From Pycnopodia helianthoides (Eukaryota > Echinodermata > Asteroidea > Forcipulatida > Asteriidae): 64,000 nucleotides of DNA. This document shows positions 38,101 to 48,889 of this stretch, piece by piece. The translations under genes and the position numbers were made by a program. Below the pieces are notes generated by a model that saw only the letters and a list, made by a program, of their open reading frames with translations, made no database searches and was not told the DNA's origin. The DNA is taken from assembly GCA_032158295.1 (NCBI GenBank), contig CM063256.1, positions 9,904,453 to 9,968,452 of the forward strand. Reading direction: 5' to 3'. Each line of letters opens with the position of its first letter. Position 1 is the first letter of the stretch.

Positions 38101-38211
38101 CTCCCGCCTGCTCATGACAGCGTAGAAGATGCCGATGGAGGCCGAAGCCAACAACATGATGATAAATATTAAATAGTCTGCCCAGTGAAATAACGGTCTC
38201 GTCGCCTCCAT
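20038..38211 (-). CDS. SLC5-A: SMCT-like (SLC5A8/A12 type) sodium/monocarboxylate symporter, complete
   Basis: Sixteen exons join in frame to 625 residues: 38065-38211, 35875-36075, 34402-34467, 32292-32343, 30753-30826, 27648-27799, 26938-27078, 26208-26337, 25978-26066, 24712-24824, 23473-23540, 22929-23015, 21722-21936, 20905-21008, 20663-20757, 20038-20181. All donors are GT and all acceptors AG. It follows SSS/SLC5 order: SLLASLFTG (TM1 area), YLDLRF (117-122), GGIKAVLWAD (from 181), VQRYATCKS, then LSTVSSILNS, whose S351-T352 match the Na2-site Ser/Thr of NIS and SMCT. N489-S-S is a possible glycosylation site. The tail has GIDNP, as in human SMCT1, and ends THL. Human SLC5A8 has 610 residues. 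Membrane protein importing short carboxylates with Na+ is inferred; NIS- or vitamin-transporter-like substrates are not excluded. Confidence 0.93.
20202..20560. mobile_element. TTAA-bounded MITE filling the last SLC5-A intron, family 2
   Basis: Ends are TTAAAGGGGAAGGTATAC and the related complement AAAGGTATACTTTGCC followed by TTTAA. It takes up 359 of the 481 bp of the intron and stops 20 bp before the 3' splice site, so the branch point probably lies within it or in the few bases beyond. The 61-codon frame inside it is not a gene. Confidence 0.75.
23345..23450 (+). mobile_element. tRNA-derived SINE, family with TTTCTTTGTTCA tail
   Basis: A tRNA-like head with A box TAGCTCAGTTG and B box GGTTCAAGTCC is followed by TTTTCTTTGTTCAGC. 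A copy in the opposite orientation is at 25395-25482. It lies in the SLC5-A intron between exons 11 and 12, ending about 20 bp from the exon 11 donor. Confidence 0.6.
23611..23997. mobile_element. Degenerate TTAA-bounded MITE
   Basis: The left end TTAAAGGCCCTGTACACTA resembles the family at 33767 and 55411. The right end, with ATCTGGTGTCTATAGC then TTAA, is a poor complement. The interior shares the phrase AGAAAATAGTGAAAAACC with the element at 32440. It is in SLC5-A intron 10. Confidence 0.45.
25395..25482 (-). mobile_element. tRNA-derived SINE head, reverse orientation
   Basis: On the minus strand it reads AATAGCTCAGTTGGTAGAGC, then CCGGAGGTCGTTGGTTCAAA, a good A and B box pair, followed by TTTTTCTTTGTTCA. 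The anticodon stem has mismatches, so it is a SINE head and not a working tRNA gene. It lies in SLC5-A intron 9. Confidence 0.65.
27265..27614. mobile_element. Head-to-head SINE dimer flanked by a 13-bp target duplication
   Basis: A SINE on the minus strand (tail, then head at about 27405-27470) meets a SINE head on the plus strand (27495-27570). Each head has a B box (GGTTCGAATCC or complement). AACAGTTCCCTTT occurs at 27265-27277 and again at 27602-27614, exactly flanking the pair, so the dimer looks like one insertion. It fills most of the 569-bp SLC5-A intron 6. Related SINEs: 34797-34935, 58871-59046, 63862-63985. Confidence 0.75.
28015..28290. repeat. Diverged palindrome built on a GGATTGTGAATC-like unit
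   Basis: The left part has CCGTTATTGCGGATTCACAA-like units; the right part has AATAACGGATTGTGAATTCG and several loosely repeated GGATTGTGAATCAG units. Left and right are complementary, so an imperfect hairpin forms. It is in SLC5-A intron 5. Confidence 0.6.
30643..30712. repeat. (GTT)n microsatellite
   Basis: Runs of GTT with interruptions, in the SLC5-A intron just 3' of exon 5. Confidence 0.9.
31517..31914. mobile_element. TTAA-bounded palindromic MITE, family 1, diverged
   Basis: Ends TTAAAGGGGTACACTGCC and the complement of GGCAATGTGCCCCTTTAA. The interior shares CCATTTTGAGGAGTCAA and GGTCTACAAAAT-type blocks with 18496-18868. It lies in SLC5-A intron 4. Confidence 0.8.
32440..32807. 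mobile_element. TTAA-bounded palindromic MITE, family 3
   Basis: Ends TTAAAGGAACGTTACAGAAT and ATTCTGTAATGTTCCTTTAA are near-perfect inverted repeats, bounded by TTAA on both sides. It begins about 100 bp from exon 4 in SLC5-A intron 3. Confidence 0.85.
33428..33686. repeat. 259-bp near-perfect palindrome
   Basis: Arms of about 110 bp face each other around a loop near 33531-33570. Shared blocks are GAGGTAACT, GCGGGTACAACC-like, GAGTGTTGGCTCTGAAAAGA and GGTCTCGACGTTTCGAGCAG. A single arm with matching flanks (AAATAAATAAATAGTAAACT before, CACACCATGCA after) is at 57190-57350, so the palindrome belongs to a dispersed family. Type unknown. It is in SLC5-A intron 3. Confidence 0.85.
33767..34138. 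mobile_element. TTAA-type MITE, family 4 (GGCAGTGGACACTATTGG ends)
   Basis: Starts near CTTTAGGCAGTGGACACTA and ends with CCAATAGTGTCCAGTG then TCTTTAA. A full-length copy with the same interior (GAGAAACGGCTCCCTCTGAA, GTGACAAGGGTGTTTTTTCT) is at 55411-55770. I recall this family as abundant in sea-star genomes. SLC5-A intron 3. Confidence 0.85.
34797..34935 (+). mobile_element. tRNA-derived SINE (CTCGGTGG head, AGTGCTTTAAT tail)
   Basis: The head reads GCTCGGTGGTATAGTGGTAT, with B-box region GGGTTCAGGACCC. The tail has GGGAAAGCACTAAGTATACA then AGTGCTTTAAT. Same family as the dimer at 27265 and the copy at 58871. SLC5-A intron 2. Confidence 0.65.
36100..36540. repeat. Opposed (AAC)n and (GTT)n microsatellites
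   Basis: (AAC)n at about 36101-36150 and a long GTT/GTTT/CTG-rich tract at 36376-36540 lie in the same intron, about 230 bp apart, and are complementary. The frames of V, L or C residues across them are not coding. The AAC tract starts about 25 bp from the exon 2 acceptor of SLC5-A. Confidence 0.9.
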
Positions 38212-38236
38212 GATTGGTGTGTGGTAGTGTCTTCGA

Positions 38237-40990
38237 ACTGTTCAAAGACAAAATGTAGATGCTGATTTATACCGTAATTTGCTCGTGAGGTTTGTGGTTT
38301 TGTGTTACAGTGCGCGTGTGTTATGCCCCGGCGCAGTGCTGGATCATGCCGCAGTATCTTCTGCTGCAAGTATAGCTGCGGAGTTGTGCATGTCCCCGGC
38401 ATTTGAACTATGTCCAAGGTCATTTCCCCAACTGCAACAGCACCTGACAATGCTACCTGCTCTTTTGTATTTCTATGGCAACTGTTGGTTCAGAACTGAA
38501 TGAGTACAAATGTTTTTTAAGGGTCACTGAAGGTACGGGTGACTTGCTTTTGATGTATTTCTTTCCTCAAACAAAGCTGATGTCAGAACAAACCTAAAAG
38601 GGAGTCCCTTACGTGAATCTCCCATTAACCATAACAATCTCTAAATTCTACTTACCGGTTTAATTTTTACTCTTATCAGTTGTTATCAGTAAAGTTATTG
38701 TAATAATTTTATAAGCATTTACCCTGGAACCCACTTCCCTAAGGCCATTGATGGTCATCCATAGGCCAATATGTTGTCAAAAACTATGCCAATGAGCCGG
38801 GAGAAAGGCCTAGTACGGTTTCTTGTTTGATTTCTCAAGATAGATCTGGTCTATTTTTATGATTTAAAGTTGCTTTCATAATAACATTTATCACTTTTCC
38901 CCAATACTTCACATTATAAATAAAAACCGTGAAACTTTGCAGATAGTTTTGTCAGAAAACTCAGAGGCAGTGGTCCCCTAAGCCTCATGTTTCATGCCTC
39001 ATTAACTTTTGATTAGATAAAAAAGATCTTGTTGAAAACTGCTGTTTCCCAAACCAGTAGTGAATACTAATGGTCATAGGCAAACCATTCTTCCTCTGGC
39101 AAACTAGGGTTAAATTTGTAATGGGTGATTCACGTAATGAATCTTGGTCATCCGGTGGAAAAAGTTTTCAAAATGTTTTAATATGTCTACTTAAAAAAAA
39201 AATCAGCATCGTTAATTAGTAAAATACGACTGCATTTTCTAAGCTAGTTTTGGAAAACACAAAAAGCCCACATCGAAAAACGAAGATTAATATCTTTCAG
39301 GCAAATTGCACCCTCTCACCGAACATTTTTATTTAACTTTTCGATTCGAGAAAGTTATAAGCTTTGATTTTAAGTTATATTCGTCAATGATAAATTGTAA
39401 TTATATTAATAATAGCTCAAAATGATTTATCTCACGTCCATCATCAGCCATGTACAAAAAAAAAATTACATACAGTTTTTGCATTGCCTGCAGTGATATA
39501 TGGGAAAGATTTGCTTTTTGTTTGGAAACAGCACCATCTGTCAAAACTTGTTCAGAAGAAGAAAAAAAAAAAATCGGCAAAAATCGGACCATAAAATTTT
39601 AAGTCAACATTTCTTCATGTAAAAACTCTTTCCTAAACCTCAAAATCAAATTATTAAATTGTCCAAATTCATTTCTGTTTGGCTTTGATCGCATGGCTTG
39701 CAACACCAAACACACGAACTGAAACCAGATTGTTCAATCTTCGGCAAATATTTGAGTGCACTTTTTAAACAATGGTTCTGATGGGATTTTTTCATGAAAA
39801 ACAAAACATTATAGCAGATACATTTGGAAAACCTCCGGTAGCCAAGCACTTAAGGAACAGACAAACAAAACAATACCAGAAAAGTTCACTACGAGGAAGT
39901 ATTATGGGTTGACCTAAAAAGCTAACCAACTGTTAAAAGAAAAAGTCAACAGTAACATCGAAACTTACGGGGAATGCAACAATGTTTGTGTTTCTGCATA
40001 ATATAAGTTTTTCTCAAGAACATCATTGTTTTCCCAAAAGATAAATGAAATAACTTTTCCGGGTGATACGTACTAGTAATTACCTAATCAGTGAGATTCA
40101 GATTGAAAATCAGTAATTGTGTTCCGATTGTTATTAAAAGTTCTCGACTTTGTCTTTAATCCTCAAACTTATTGTAGTTAACAAACCAATCCATTGATTT
40201 TATGCCCTAACGACTTCATAAATCACCTAAACAGCCACAACAGCATTATGCAATAGTTAATGATTTGTTTATTTTTTTAAAAATTTATAAAATACACGTT
40301 TCGTAGGTAAACAGTTGATTTTCCCCCCCTTTTTTCTTCAAGAAAAATAATTAAAACAATTCAACTAATTTAAAGACAGACAATGACCATGTGAATCCAA
40401 GCCATTGTTGAGAATAGCTTTGAAAAAACAGCCTATTTCCATTGCGGTCTTCTACATTCAAAAGTGCATTTATTTTATTACACCAAATGAACACTCGTGG
40501 AGTTAAACTAAAAGCTGCAAACATCAACCTCTGCTGCAGTACATTCCAAAAATCTTTAACAAACTTCGACAAGCATAGAATCTGCACAGCATCTCAATTT
40601 GTACTCTGATTGGTAAACACATTAAAGTATTTGATCCTCACTTTTAATGTTCGGTAATTTTATTGTATAGTAACAGTTTTTTAACATTTTGCAAATTTAA
40701 GTATTTTTTGTTCGGTCTATCGGCAGCTTTAGTTCGAATGTTCTACAATAAACCAAACCTACTTATAACTATACTGCGATAAAGCAATGCAAGAGCTTAC
40801 CTTGCGGTTAGTAGTACCACCTTTCGAAAAAAAAAACTGTCCGAAGATCAGAAGTGACAACTAGCACAAGCCCTCGGAGTTTGTGAACAAGTTTTGATGT
40901 GCTGTCCAATCACTCGAGAGTATGTGTTCTCTTCTCGCAGGCAGTTTAACTAATAAATGCCGCGCTCCCTGTGTGTGGGGAACTTAATCC
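38237..40990 (-). promoter_or_regulatory. Possible leader exon and promoter region of SLC5-A
   Basis: An acceptor-like TTGAACAG ends at 38238 on the minus strand, 26 bp before the start codon, so the ATG exon may have an upstream leader exon. A good donor, CCGCAAG followed by GTAAGC, has its boundary at 40801, with a candidate leader exon running to about 40990. Both sites are inferred from consensus only. The first base of the transcript is unknown. Confidence 0.3.
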
Positions 40991-43990
40991 ACCGTTAAGA
41001 CAACCGACTAACCGGAATTTGTGTCAGGAAGTATCGTTATCACTGGTGTTTCGTTTCACAATGGCCAAGTACGCCTACATGTAGGTCATTTGCCAGTGGA
41101 TATGCGTTTTGGCAAAGACATTGAGCCTGTGTGTATTCACACCTGAGTGAATTAAGTGTGCAACAATCATAGTTCAAATATTTAAACAAATACGTTTCTT
41201 ATACAGAGTGCACAATTTGATCACGGCTGAACCCATTGACTGAAAATAAATATTGAGTGTTGGTACGTGACACAATCATAAGTCTCGCAATCGAACAATG
41301 GGACCCGCGACGTTTGTTTCCTCTATGCTAGCAAAATACCCGGAAACCCAAGCCAGACTCTCATGGTGCTGACTATTTTGGCACAGATTTTAACTCTGTC
41401 AGGACCAGTGAAGGCACAATGTGCCCCCTTACCATATTTTTGCCCGTAACTTTTTAACACTGCATCCGATCACCACCAAACATTCTGACCAACATTCATC
41501 TACGGTTGTACTGATAAAACAATAAAATGTTATCAGGAGTCAGCTGTTACCATGGCAATCATTTGTTTTGAGCTGTGGTCAAACGATTTAACGTTTTGTA
41601 GATTTCCACTCAGAATATTATAAACAAATGCCAAATTGTTAATTTTTTTATTTCTTGTTATATGAAAGCTTATTGACTTTTTGGGCACTAGCTTTCCATC
41701 TTCAAAATGATTCCTCAGCATAAACAAATGTTGTAACTTTATGGGAACAAACATTTTCTAGTAGCCTAATTTCAAGAAGTATTCGAGTGAGCACTTTTAA
41801 AAACAGCTTACGAACAAGAAATCCCCTGCTTAAAAACCTCAAGCGATATTTTGAAAGGCTATAAGATTCCAAGCTCACTCCGTCTTTGTCAAGCACCACT
41901 ATATTTAGGCCAAACCTGTTAGCAATTAAATTATGGGCAAAGTTGGTGCTTTTATTAAAAAACGATTTATCTGTACCAAAATGGTCATAAAGAACATGCA
42001 TCAAAGGTCAAGGTAAAGGTCAAGTATGATGTAATTTTATTCCCAGGAAATCGACAGATTTATATGCCAGTGTCTGTCTATAAAAATATATCTCCAATTT
42101 GTATAGCCTACGTGCGTAACAGTCCCTTGTAACTATACGCCCATGACGCTATGGTTACAGGATATTAAATAAGCCTCTGGGCCAACTCTCCAGTGAATAA
42201 CACCGGTATGGTATTTGTAAACCGATGAATGTACGCCGCGATAATGAAACAAATTTAATTTCTTTAAGACGCAGTTCCAGGAAATCAAACGCCACAAAAA
42301 CACAGAAGGGTTCAACATTATTTACATCGCAACTGTTCAGATGTTGTTGTGACGTCATGAGGTGAAGTTCAAATTTACGGGAAAGGTCAATGGTGACACA
42401 CGGTGCCTCTGTCTGTGAATGAGGGATGTAACTAATCAAATGACTCGTTTTTTAAATTCCCCTTTTTATATGTAGGGTAAATTCTTAAACATCGTCATTC
42501 CTGTAAGGTTAGACATGTCCATATTTTCTTTGGATTTATCTCCATTACTGGCTATACAGGAAAGTGCTTTACTGGAAATGAAAATCTCCTTTCCAATAAC
42601 CGCAATAAAGACTTGTTGAATTTTTATTTTGGTGTCTATAAAATAGGTTTAAAAAGTTAACAGTTCAAAAAAACATTTCCGAAAGTCAGGGCTTTTTAAA
42701 GGTAATCCATTAATGAACAAAAAATTATGGCAATTTTGCATAGGCCCCCTATTGACACTATAACGTGGTAAGAAAGAGGTCCATAATTTTTTGTTTGCAG
42801 TGTCCAAGATAACTTTTAAAATGGGATCTAACTGCTCGATACAACCTTTTTTTAAGTGAGTCAGACATTTAGCTCTCTCATTTGTAAATGGAGGCCGAAT
42901 ATTTTCTCAACTGGTGTCCAACACACTGTATCTTGAAAACTAAGAAGTATTTATTATTTATTTTAGTGGCTAAATAATGATTTGAAAGGTCTCCACCTCT
43001 CAACACAACAATTTTTGAGTGATTCAAACCGACAGTGATAGGTCTATAATGTTTTGTTCAAAAGGTGTTTTTTTTTGTATGTGTCAGACTTTTATAAACT
43101 GTACCATGTTTCTTTTAGCTGCCAGCTATTTTTGAAATCTATGAAATGGAGAGCTCAGTATTTTGTGACAAGGAACCACGGATAAAAAAGATTCATTAGC
43201 CAATGTGAGGGAGCCAGTGGAGACTGAGGAGAGGATAGTGGACACTGGATTGAGAGCCATGAAACTGAAATTAACTTAATTAACGAATCTCTAAAAAAAA
43301 AAAAAAAAAAAAAAAATACAAAAAAGACACTTCTAACTTTATAGACATCCAGAACTGTCGGCCGGCCGACTGGTTCTGTGTGAACCAACTCATGGGTTGA
43401 GGCTTAGGGGCAGACCGAGTACGAGGCTATGTCTGTGTACTCGGGTGTGATGCTGGTGTGTGTGGAGACAACAGAGCTTGCTTCCTGCATGACAACAGAG
43501 AAGATTGAAGTCGCCGTAGAATGTCTCGCCTGCAAACAAAATGGCAGCCATTTCTTAAAAATACAAATAGGCTCGTGTAATTTTGAAATAGGACATCATT
43601 CTACAAATTGACACTTTTGACATTTCTTCAGACAAAAAGGCAAAAAAGAAGAAGACAGTAATCAAAATAAAGATAACGCTCACTTGATGGGCTTTGCTAC
43701 TGTGTCATTACTTCACATAAACTACGGTAGATAAACACTACAAAATGACCATGATTTATAATTATCTACTAGTTAATTAAAATTGTTTTTAAGCGCTATA
43801 GTAGACAAAATGCATGTTTCATAAATTGACGCTTTACTATTTTGTTCTACGATGTGCATGCAGATTGAATAGTGGCTGGTGCTGAGGGTGAGGTGTTCAT
43901 AATGAAATATTGTGGGTGATATTTGTCATGGTTTTAGTGCTAGGGTTAGGTTAAGGCGTGAAGTTTTAGTTCAGTGATAAGATGAGGAGT
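38300..43990. other. Gene-poor stretch upstream of SLC5-A
   Basis: Other than the possible leader exon at 40801-40990 and a poly-A run at 43292-43314, no exon, RNA gene or known repeat is recognisable. The frames of 60-107 codons here lack domains and overlap on both strands. Confidence 0.5.
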
Positions 43991-43994
43991 ACAC

Positions 43995-44138
43995 TGGGAT
44001 CGGTTTCACAAAACACTAAGATTCATCTTAAAAGATGTGTTTTCAATATTACCATAGTGATTTGTATTGCGACATCACATGTTGCTAAGCAGTTTAGATT
44101 GATATGATGAGTCTTAGCTTTTTGTGAAACCGAGCCCT
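43995..44138. mobile_element. Short palindromic MITE (TCGGTTTCACAAA ends)
   Basis: GGGATCGGTTTCACAAAACA followed by CTAAGA faces its complement TCTTAGCTTTTTGTGAAACC, ending CGAGCCC. About 144 bp with no coding capacity. Confidence 0.75.
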
Positions 44139-44754
44139 GGTGCTGTGATTGTTGCCATGGTTTTTGTGTTTGCATTGCAACAGAGTCCTGCTCGCGCATT
44201 CATATACCTAAAATGCACATTCTGTCTATTTTGCGCTCAAAAATGACCACTGAAATTTACCACTTATCCTTAATTGTATACGTATTGAGCAATGTGTAAA
44301 ATTTCCCACCAGTAAAGATAAGGGCATAGAACAATTCCGATTGATTTGATCTTGCAAAATGAAATTTCCTAACTCAAAACACTGAGATGTAAACAATAAC
44401 ATCGTCATATTTTGTCGACAGATTTTGACCAGTTTTCTACCTTCATCAAATGTTCATCCGTTTGTTTGATAATAACATGACTAAACCGGAGCTTTTCTTG
44501 CAATTTTTCTAGCATGTCTGAGAACATTTTGTGACTTTAATTAAATGTTGTCAAAAATTTATCATGCGATCAACTTTCAATTATTGTCGACACTTTCACT
44601 CAATTGCAGTCAAAAGGTTTCAGTAGCAAAAACACTTAAGAAATTTCGCTTATTATTACATTGTCCTTCCACCATGCAAACTTTGGAGTCTTATTTAATT
44701 GCATTGGGGTTTGATGGATTCAAGAAAAGCCTTCTGAGTAAACACTGATTAACT

Positions 44755-44860
44755 AAGGCCGTATCTGAATTTGTGGCTGGAGATATGGCTTGATCATCAT
44801 CGTGAACAGATATTAAAGCATGATTCCAGAGCTACAGCCGCAAATTTGGGCACGGCCTAA
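44755..44860. mobile_element. Small MITE related to the GGCTACGGC family
   Basis: AAGGCCGTATCTGAATTTGT faces CAAATTTGGGCACGGCCT, with GTGGCTGGAG against GAGCTACAGCCGC. The ends resemble those of the elements at 11924 and 61540. Confidence 0.6.
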
Positions 44861-44924
44861 AGATGGTCCTCTCCTTGTGTGCCTTTATAATTATAGTAAG
44901 GCGCTGTCATGATCCAGCTTGTTT

Positions 44925-45320
44925 CAGTACAACATATGGGGACTCATCCAGCTAAACTTGACACAGTCTTTCTTCATTTGGTGACCGTCCAAAAAGCAAT
45001 AGTTATAAATTTGTAGCGTCAACGTCAATGTTTCACTTAAACAGTTGAACCTGTGTTGAGGAGAGTCATCAAGCAAGACTTGACAAAGTCCTTCAACTGG
45101 TGGCACATAGTCCAAAAAGCGTTGATAAGCCTATCCTTAAATCATTTGAACGGTTGAAATTGTAGGGGAGAATGGTCTGGTAAGACTTGACACAGTCCTT
45201 CAGCTAGTGGCTCTCAGTCCAAAAAGCGTTGGTAAGCCCATAGAGGTAAGCCTATCCATATATCACTTGAACGGTTGAACTTGCAGCGGAAAGTCGTCTG
45301 GCAAGACTTCACACAGTCAA
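44925..45320. repeat. Tandem repeat, unit about 115 bp, 3 to 4 copies
   Basis: Each unit carries ACTTGACACAGTCCTTCA, a GTGG motif, AGTCCAAAAAGCGTTG and a GAACGGTTGAA boundary. The units recur at about 44945, 45070, 45180 and 45300. The same block is found once inside each larger unit of the neighbouring array. Confidence 0.75.
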
Positions 45321-45599
45321 GTTCAATTTTGATAAACTCTTTTAAAGCAAGTATAATTCACCCCCCCCCCCCCTGCTGAAATAGTGACGTATAAATGCCG
45401 ATGGTGTAACTTGAAGGGAGGGGGGTTTACGTCAACACTCTCAAGTCGTCATTATTATTAATGATAAAAAGGTTTAACAAAAAGGCAAATGGCACAACAA
45501 GAGCGCAAGGGGCCTGTTAAGAAAAAGGCAAACGAAAAAATGACCAGAAGTGTCCCCCAGGAAAACAGTGCACCCCGGCCTTTGTGCCCACTGTAATTT

Positions 45600-47290
45600 T
45601 ATAACCCTAGTTTTGGTGCCGCTAAATGCTATCATGTGTAAGAAAATTGTCATCCAGCTCCAATCAGTTCAGAACATGCACACAACATGGCACACATTCC
45701 AGGCTTTGTTTTTATCTGTTTGTTTGATCTTTTCTGACCTCCTATTTTAATGAAGTTTTCTACCAGTTGGTTGTATGGGATGGGAATGCATGTATTCTTT
45801 TAAATAAATGATTTGAAACATTCAAAGGTACAACTCTGAAACCATATCTCCTTTGCCCATTTTTGTGGAGGAACGTTCTCTTTAAAGAAAAGTTTTAGAC
45901 TTTTTTTCTAACTTACCGAGTTGTCTGCTGTCGACTCCTTGCCATTTGTCCAAACTGCGTTGTCTAATTTCAACATCAACATCAATGCCCTTGAACTGAA
46001 GAACTTATAGCAGACAGTCAACTGGCTAGACTTGAAACAGTCCTTCATCAGCTGGTGGTGTACAGTCCAAAAAAGCGTTGATCAGCGCCGGGATTGGTCG
46101 TCTCAGTCTGCGGATATCAATTTGTGTTTGCTCTTTCAATACAAGTTTAAGTTCTTCTGAAGATAGTCAAGTCTAAATGCATATCATGTTCAAGACAATC
46201 CTCCTCCAGCTCTAATCAGATCAACTCATTGAAAATTACACAACATTCCAGGTTTAGATTTTTCTTGTTGAGTGTTTATTTAATTTTTAGGTATTTTTTT
46301 TTAAAACCTTGACATCCTATTTTAATGAAGTTTTCCACTAGTTGGTTGCATGCGGTGTTAATTACAAGTTAAAGAATGGAATTAAATGTATTCTTTCAAT
46401 TCTACATTTTGAAATCTTTGCGCTTATTCTGAAAGAAAAATTAACTCATGCTTTGCCAAACTTGTGTGTGAAGCTTCTCTTCAAAGAAAAGACTTTAGAT
46501 TAATTTTGTTTCAAACTTACCGTCCAGTCTTTTGTTGACTCTTTGCACCTGTCCAAAAACGTTGGCTAACCTCAGCATCCACGTCACTTAAACGGTCGAA
46601 CTTCTAGCGGAGAGTCAACTACCTATAGACTAGCTGACAGTTCTCCTTCAGCTGGTGGCACACGGTCTTAAAAAGCGTTGATTGGCCTCAGGATTGGGTG
46701 TACACAATGTTTGTCATCTCCAAGGGCATCGTCTAAGTCTGCGGACCAACAAAATTAAACATGTTTCAAAGATAAAGTTTGGTAAACTCTTTTAATACAA
46801 GTTTCAGTTGTTCTGATAATAGTTAGGTCTGAATGATATTATGTTCAAGAAAATGTCTTCCAGCTCCAATCAGTTCTTCAACTCATTGAACATGCTCAAG
46901 CAACATGACACAACATTCAAGATATTTTTTCTTTCTTTTTGCGTATTTTTATATTTTTATCTTGACTGTTATTTGTAAGATTTGTTCCCCAGTTGGTTGT
47001 TTATGGGGATGTTTATTGCAGACTAAAGGATGGGAATGAATTTGTTCGTTCAAATTGATGATTTGAAACATTCAAAAGTGCCGCTATTCCGAAGCACTTA
47101 CTCATTTGGGATGAACCTTCTCTTCAAAGAAAAGTTTTGCAATGAATTTTGTTAACTTACCAAGCGGTCTGCTGTAGAATCTTTGCACCTGTATCCTCCA
47201 ACAGTGCTCATTAGGTCCCGTTGTAGTCACCACTCCCTGTCCTTCAACATTGCTCATCCAAATAGCTCCTGTTGTAGATCGCCACTCCAC
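45600..47290. repeat. Tandem array of about 0.6-kb units with conserved donor-like sites
   Basis: Three diverged units repeat the order: CCAGCTCCAATCAG block (45657, 46207, 46866), CAGTTGGTTG block, CTTCTCTTCAAAGAAAAG block, then AACTTACC followed by a GTCTGCTGT-like stretch and TTTGCACCTGT. On the minus strand AACTTACC reads GGTAAGTT, a 5' splice-site consensus, kept at 45912, 46516 and 47156 (spacing 604 and 640 bp). The array may be repeated exons of an unknown, perhaps noncoding, transcript, or simply a satellite-like duplication. Confidence 0.65.
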
Positions 47291-47299
47291 AAGAGACTG

Positions 47300-48880
47300 C
47301 TCAACTGAGGGAAAATTTAGCAGGCACAGACAATTTTATCTCTATACATCTACATACAGCATCGTTATGATAAATTAAGAGCCGAGTTCTATCGTTTCGG
47401 GAAGGATTTCAACTTGTTTTGATTGTATAAACACAGTTTTGTTAAAGAAAGTTATAATGGTTCTTAATTTAACCTCAATGGTTGGCTGGTCGTTGATGTT
47501 TGATTGTTGTAAAATCTCAAATACTAGTATTTTGACTGATGGCTACAACTTTCTTTACTATGTAAGATATTTGTTTGAGATTCAAAATCAGATTTTATTA
47601 TATACATCAAATTCTTCAAGAAGAAAAATGTTTTATTGTTTTTTGGAAGAAAACGTCTGCTAAGGTTAGTATTTTTGGGCCACACCAATTAGCCAAAGTC
47701 ATGTTCACCATAGACATTACCGGAGATAATCCCAATACTCTACCAAACCGATGTCATTTACGGTGTCCCAGAGCTGCCATCTGTCAACAATGCTCGCCAC
47801 AACAGTCCACTTTAGCGATAGAACAGCGCTAGGTTACAGGCTAAAGGAAACAAATATTTGGGTGGAAAGATTATAGAAATTGTGGTGGAAAGACTGTTTT
47901 TCTTCAGCACGTACATTATCATACTTTACCTAATAGTTCACCTCATACTTAACCTTTGCTGCAAATACTTGACCTCGTTGACCCCACTGACCTTGGGTCA
48001 CAAATCAAAGACATATAAAGGGAGTTCCAACATCGAAATGTCTTCTCAATTTCTGCGTTTCAATCCAAAATCACTTGCCACAACATCCACTCTATCAAGA
48101 ACAGGTTAAAGACTGAGGAAAATAAAAAGAATTGTAGCCTGTGTGGAGGCCAAGTTAGAGGCTGTGGAAATTAAGGTTGGTTAGAAAAAGGTTCATTGCT
48201 GCGGAAAAAGGGTTAAAAGCTGTGGAGGAAATTAAATGTTATTTTTCTTTCACTTTTACCCTGATACTTGAACCTGGTTTACTTAACCTTTGAAGGAAAC
48301 AGTCAACCTCACTGGCCTCCAGTCACTCATCAGACATCAAAGGGATTGGCTTTATCATCCACTCAAGTTCTGCGATCACTAATGACGGCGCAAGACATTA
48401 TTACCTTATACTTTACCCATTGTCAGTGAACCTGCTGGAAGAGTAGAGAGTTAGTCTTACCTCTAGGCCAACAGATTAAGTACTCTAGGCCTGTACTGTC
48501 TTACCATTCATACAAACCCAAGCATTACTGACATCATTTTTCCCGTGGATGATCTGCTTCTCACTCGACGTCCTCAGTCTTTCTTGTCTTTTGGTGCTTT
48601 TTTTGTTTTCCAATCTCATTCATTTTTCCTAATGTATTTTTTTCGCAGCGCTTACAAAAAAGTGGTTTAAGGAAGTTTCACAATGAGCCCTATAAGCTTT
48701 AGGCCCTAATAAAGAAAATTTGCATTTTGGGACTACAGCTTTTTTTTAAACTTGTGTTTGCAACAAGTTTCGTCCCCACTTTTTTCTTTTACTTGAACTT
48801 TGACCTGAATGAGAAAGTGTTACAGCTATGTTAATTGTTTATTTATTGTGTTATATTGTTCAGTTTTCAAAGACTTATTG
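47300..48880. other. Intergenic, no clear feature
   Basis: No exon or known repeat is recognised. Frames at 47439-48109 lack domains. Confidence 0.45.
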
Positions 48881-48889
48881 TCGAAAATG

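Noticed and set aside
38069..38450. Minus-strand frames overlapping SLC5-A exon 1 in other registers
   Set aside because: Only the frame beginning at 38211 matches SLC5 proteins and the paralogous exon at 8154.
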